Positions 61,225 to 64,000 of a stretch of DNA of 64,000 bases are shown one piece after another; within the stretch, counting starts at the first letter, position 1; each line of letters begins with the position of its first letter. Position numbers and translations under genes: made by a program. The notes under the pieces are model-generated. The model did not search any database. It saw nothing but the letters and a program-made list of their open reading frames with translations, and was not told the origin of the DNA. Source of the stretch: Bradyrhizobium sp. Tv2a-2 (GTDB taxonomy: Bacteria > Pseudomonadota > Alphaproteobacteria > Rhizobiales > Xanthobacteraceae); assembly GCF_000472425.1 (NCBI RefSeq), contig NZ_AXAI01000019.1, positions 1-64,000 of the forward strand. The letters are read 5' to 3'.

Positions 61225-62016
61225 GTGCCCGTCGCCCATGTTAACGGCCAACGGCTTTACTACGAGGACATCGGCGGGTCCGGTTCGGCGATTGTCTTTT
61301 CGCATGGTTTGCTGCTTGACCGGACAATGTTCCTCCCCCAACTCGCCGCGCTCAAGGACAAGTACCGCTGTATCGTCTGGGACCAGCGCGCGCATGGCAA
61401 GACCGCCACCGACACCTCGCAGGACTTTTCCTATTACGACAGCGCAAACGATTTGTCCGCGCTCCTCTCGTTGCTCGAGATCGAGAGCGCCATTCTCGTG
61501 GGGGTGTCTCAGGGCTCCTTTGCGGGCATGAGATGCGCATTGCTGCATCCGGAACGCGTCCGTGCCCTGGTGTTGATTGCAACGCAGGCGGGGGTACATG
61601 ATCCGGCAACGCTCGCGGGCTATCGCGGTCTCCTGGACGGATGGATCGCAGGCAATATGCCGGACAGGATAGCCACGACGGTCGAGCACATCCTCTTCGG
61701 TCCGGACTGGCAGGGCGCAGCAGTGTGGAGGGAAAAGTGGCGTGCCATGACCCCGCCCAATCTCGTGAGCGCTTTCAACGCGCTGGCGCGCAGGGACGAT
61801 ATCACCGACCGGATATCCGCAATCCGCGTTCCCAGTCTGGTCATCCATGGCGATGCCGATGCTGCAATTCCGCTGGCCCGGGCGCAAGCCATGAAGGAGG
61901 CGATTCCCAACGCGGAAATGACGGTGATTCCAGGCGGCCACTCGGTCAACATGACAAACCCGGAGCCGGTGAACGCCGTTATCGATGGCTTCCTTACGCG
62001 AAATCACCTCGCTTGA
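61225..62016 (+). CDS. Alpha/beta hydrolase (263 aa)
   Basis: It starts at GTG 61225 (MPVAHVNGQRLYYEDIGGSG), with GGAGAGAGAC upstream. It shows the alpha/beta-hydrolase fold: oxyanion HG in VFSHGLLLD, nucleophile Ser in GVSQGSFAG (about residue 95), Asp in VIHGDADAAIP and His in GGHSVNMTNPE. The family includes esterases, enol-lactonases and haloperoxidases; the substrate is not readable. No cofactor or signal peptide is visible. It stands alone after the RND remnant. Confidence 0.9.
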   Translation: MPVAHVNGQRLYYEDIGGSGSAIVFSHGLLLDRTMFLPQLAALKDKYRCIVWDQRAHGKTATDTSQDFSYYDSANDLSALLSLLEIESAILVGVSQGSFAGMRCALLHPERVRALVLIATQAGVHDPATLAGYRGLLDGWIAGNMPDRIATTVEHILFGPDWQGAAVWREKWRAMTPPNLVSAFNALARRDDITDRISAIRVPSLVIHGDADAAIPLARAQAMKEAIPNAEMTVIPGGHSVNMTNPEPVNAVIDGFLTRNHLA

Positions 62017-62094
62017 GCGACATCATCTCGCCGCTTGCATCCCGTCAGGCGGACGAGTGCAACGGCATCCGCCCGCACGAAATTGCAATCGTGC

Positions 62095-62355
62095 TTAGAG
62101 GGTACAACTTCGCTGCTCTCGCATCTTGAGCTGCAGGGCCATCGCGTCCGAAAATGTCGGGAACGGCTTGCTCACCACCTTGTAGTGCGACGGCCATTCC
62201 AAAGGCTTGTGCGTCAGGTCTTCGTTCCATATCTGGCAGATACCGGTGTTCTCCCAGCGGATCACGCAATAGCTGGCGGCTTGCGCCGGCGCGGTGACGC
62301 CAGATGTTGCGGCGATGCCGGCGACGGCGGAAAGTATGCGGATACGACGACGCAT
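62095..62355 (-). CDS. Small secreted protein (86 aa)
   Basis: It has a signal peptide (RRRIRILSAVAGIAATSGVTA, cleavage near PAQAAS) and a mature part with three Cys: SYCVIRWENTGICQIWNEDL and a final REQRSCTL. Small secreted proteins with this SYCxIRWxNTGxCQ pattern are common in Bradyrhizobium and have no known function. The frame was preferred over the overlapping 117-aa one because of the signal peptide. Confidence 0.65.
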   Translation of the reverse strand: MRRRIRILSAVAGIAATSGVTAPAQAASYCVIRWENTGICQIWNEDLTHKPLEWPSHYKVVSKPFPTFSDAMALQLKMREQRSCTL

Positions 62356-62556
62356 TCCGAATCTCCCTTGATATCGCTTGTGCCCACGATGGTTCCATGA
62401 GTGCGACAGGCGGACATTAATACGCGCGCTTGGAACTTTGCGTGTCGCGGACGCAACACTCGATCCGTGTCTTCGTATCCGTAGTGATCACGGGTGGACC
62501 GTCGTCGAATTGCGAGGCAACCTGATTGCAGAGCAGTGATTTGCAACGGAGCTGCG

Positions 62557-62784
62557 ATGACCGACAGCATCGAAATCACCAACGACACCGAAGTCTTCGA
62601 CGCCATGCGCTTTGACGCTGTAACCGGCGACATGATCTGGACCGGACGAGTGGGAACACGCGAGGCCATCCGCCGAGAGAAGCTCGCAGTTGACCCCGGC
62701 TCCTGGAATTTTTGCCCGCATCAATGGCTGGACGAACGGGGCTTTGTCGACCGGGAGCTGTCGCGCAAGCATCCCTATATCTAG
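62557..62784 (+). CDS. Small hypothetical protein (75 aa)
   Basis: The start is ATG 62557 (MTDSIEITNDTEVFDAMRF), with ACGGAGCTGCG before it. The protein reads like a compact domain with GDMIWTGRVGTREAIRREKLA and a C-terminal FVDRELSRKHPYI. It is probably cytoplasmic. No family recognised. Its composition is not that of a random frame. Confidence 0.55.
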   Translation: MTDSIEITNDTEVFDAMRFDAVTGDMIWTGRVGTREAIRREKLAVDPGSWNFCPHQWLDERGFVDRELSRKHPYI

Positions 62785-62957
62785 TCAACGCCTATTATCG
62801 GAGAACTTGTTTCTCCGTCCGCGCCAAGCTGCTGCAGGGAACGCAAGTTGCGGCATTATGTCCGCAGCAACCCGGTTGCCCAATGGCTGTCGCGCGAATA
62901 GGTCTTGAATTGCTCATTTCGTCTGCAAGGGCGCGATGAGCTTTTTGACCATAACTT

Positions 62958-62984
62958 GCCCGCAGGACGTCGCGTTCTGCGGGC
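62958..62984. terminator. GC-rich hairpin, possible terminator
   Basis: GCCCGCAG (62958-62965) pairs with CTGCGGGC (62977-62984) around an 11-nt loop, then ATTCTTCTT. It lies between the convergent small gene and the GGDEF-like gene and could serve the plus strand. Confidence 0.5.
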
Positions 62985-63067
62985 ATTCTTCTTGCTCGAC
63001 TGAAGTCGCGGCGAAAATTTGGGTCGCTTCGTCGTTTCGCAAAGACGAACCTCCGGAAGGTTTGTCG

Positions 63068-64000
63068 CTACCCTACAGCCCGCTGCGAGTCTGCGTAGAG
63101 CCGCGCCAGCAGCGACTTCGGCGTGTCGGTCGGCAGCAGCGTCGCCACCGTCACCACCGCGTCCGAACGGGCACGGCGACCGTGCGAGGTGTGGCGCATG
63201 ACGCTGGAAAGCCGTCGTGCGATGGCATGCGCATCACGCAAGTCGGTATCGCCGAAGACGACGAGCACCGAACCGTCATGGTGCGCCGCGCCGAAATCGG
63301 TGCGGCGCTTGAGGCGGCTGATAATGCGGGCGCCGTCGAGCTGCGCGCGCTGATGTCCGCGATCGAAGGCAAACCGTGCCACCGACAGGCCGCCGCCTTC
63401 GCTGAGCGTCTGCTCCACGGCTTTGGAAAAATCTCGGGCGAAAGCGGTGCTGGTCAACAGTCCCGTCTGCGGGTCGAGCAGGCCGCCGGCATCGAGCGCC
63501 TGCAGGGCGCGACTCAGCTGTGCTTCGAATGCGCGCTGGCGGATCAGGGGCAGCGCGGATGCGGCGATGTCGGCAGGGTTACCTGAGATGGTCTCGAGAT
63601 TGGACAGCTCGTAGGAGCGCGCCTGCCGTCCCGAGGTCACCGTAACAGGCAGGGTGCGGAAGCGGGCATCCTCCGACATCACGGTGAGAAAGGCATCGAC
63701 CACGCGCGGCGTAAAGCCTTCGCCGAGCACGATGCCGTCGATGTCGCGGTTGTTGAGATGATTGGCGGCCGCCTCGATCGAGAGCGCGCCGACCACGCCC
63801 ATGCGCTCGCCGAGCGCGACTGAAAGTGCCGGGTAGTTGCCGCCCCGACCGATCAGGAGCGCCGTCGCGTCACTCGCGGGGTCGGTCTCCGGCAGGATGT
63901 TCCGCGCGGCGTCGTTGGCGAGCCGGCGCAAGACAGTCGTATGCAAGGCGCGCACCCGCAACGCCGTGCGCAGGCGCGCGACGAGGCGATCGGAGTTGGC
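63068..64000 (-). CDS. GGDEF-like signalling protein, cut by the right window edge
   Basis: The frame is open to the window end, so the N-terminus is missing; a TTG at 63961 is not the real start. The visible part has a receiver-like region (LSIEAAANHLNNRDIDGIVLGEG) and then a GGDEF-type domain beginning DPQTGLLTSTAFARDF. The catalytic GG(D/E)EF loop reads AHHDGSVLVVF, which lacks the expected residues, so cyclase activity is unlikely. It may bind c-di-GMP, GTP or act as a scaffold. It is convergent with the small gene at 62557. Confidence 0.7.
   Translation of the reverse strand, partial: ANSDRLVARLRTALRVRALHTTVLRRLANDAARNILPETDPASDATALLIGRGGNYPALSVALGERMGVVGALSIEAAANHLNNRDIDGIVLGEGFTPRVVDAFLTVMSEDARFRTLPVTVTSGRQARSYELSNLETISGNPADIAASALPLIRQRAFEAQLSRALQALDAGGLLDPQTGLLTSTAFARDFSKAVEQTLSEGGGLSVARFAFDRGHQRAQLDGARIISRLKRRTDFGAAHHDGSVLVVFGDTDLRDAHAIARRLSSVMRHTSHGRRARSDAVVTVATLLPTDTPKSLLARLYADSQRAVG

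Noticed and set aside
1..64000. CRISPR array, rRNA operon or toxin-antitoxin pair
   Set aside because: No regularly spaced repeat array and no rRNA sequence was seen. The RHH gene at 36497 has no adjacent toxin-like ORF that I can support.

Overview
The window is alphaproteobacterial and most likely from Bradyrhizobium or a close relative. The main support is the right-hand housekeeping block (glmU, glmS, recG, sdhE, mfd) next to two glycosidase-17-type glucan synthase genes that match the ndvB/ndvC pair of Bradyrhizobium in size and domain order. GC content is high throughout, and many small orphan proteins have a Bradyrhizobium look. This assignment is recognition from memory, not a database search.

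Layout. (1) 1-1635: a truncated IS256-type transposase and a GAF-domain membrane protein. (2) 1636-22885: an old, partly decayed genomic island (E1). It holds a pyrimidine-base deaminase/permease pair, an orphan sugar-type ABC ATPase, a GH15 glucoamylase/trehalase with a HEAT-repeat partner, an adenylate cyclase-TPR protein, IS110 and response-regulator remnants, a phasin, a Crp/Fnr regulator, a CheB, a giant CheB-CheR-PAS-histidine kinase, and the tails of SRAP and Ku genes. (3) 22886-38401: a 15.5-kb phage-like integrated element (E2). It has a tyrosine integrase, an excisionase-like protein, a compact replication operon (SSB, Toprim/primase-like protein, RepA-like ATPase, and a stand-alone topoisomerase VI-A/Spo11-like 'mini-A' protein), an intergenic region with phased repeats, a TerS-like protein, TerL, and beta-rich fibre-like proteins. 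No portal, capsid, tape-measure or lysis gene was recognised. A ribbon-helix-helix repressor candidate faces an operator array near the right end. (4) 38355-64000: core chromosome, starting with an intact tRNA-Lys and running through the beta-glucan locus, a membrane protein, an SPOR-like protein, glmU, glmS, a DUF502 protein, recG, sdhE-mfd, an EF-hand protein, an orphan RND pump, an alpha/beta hydrolase and a GGDEF-like protein cut by the window edge.

The organising feature is the tRNA-Lys gene at 38355-38430. Its 3' half is repeated exactly (49 bp) at 22886 and as a 39-bp copy at 1636. This is the signature of two successive integrations at the same tRNA gene. E2 sits next to the tRNA and has an intact integrase and identical ends, so it is the younger and possibly still mobile. 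E1 has no integrase, a shorter repeat and many pseudogenes, so it is older.

The most unusual system is E2: a packaging-competent-looking (TerS-like/TerL) but capsid-less element with its own replication module that includes a Spo11/Topo VI-A homologue. It could be a phage satellite or a prophage that has lost its structural genes.
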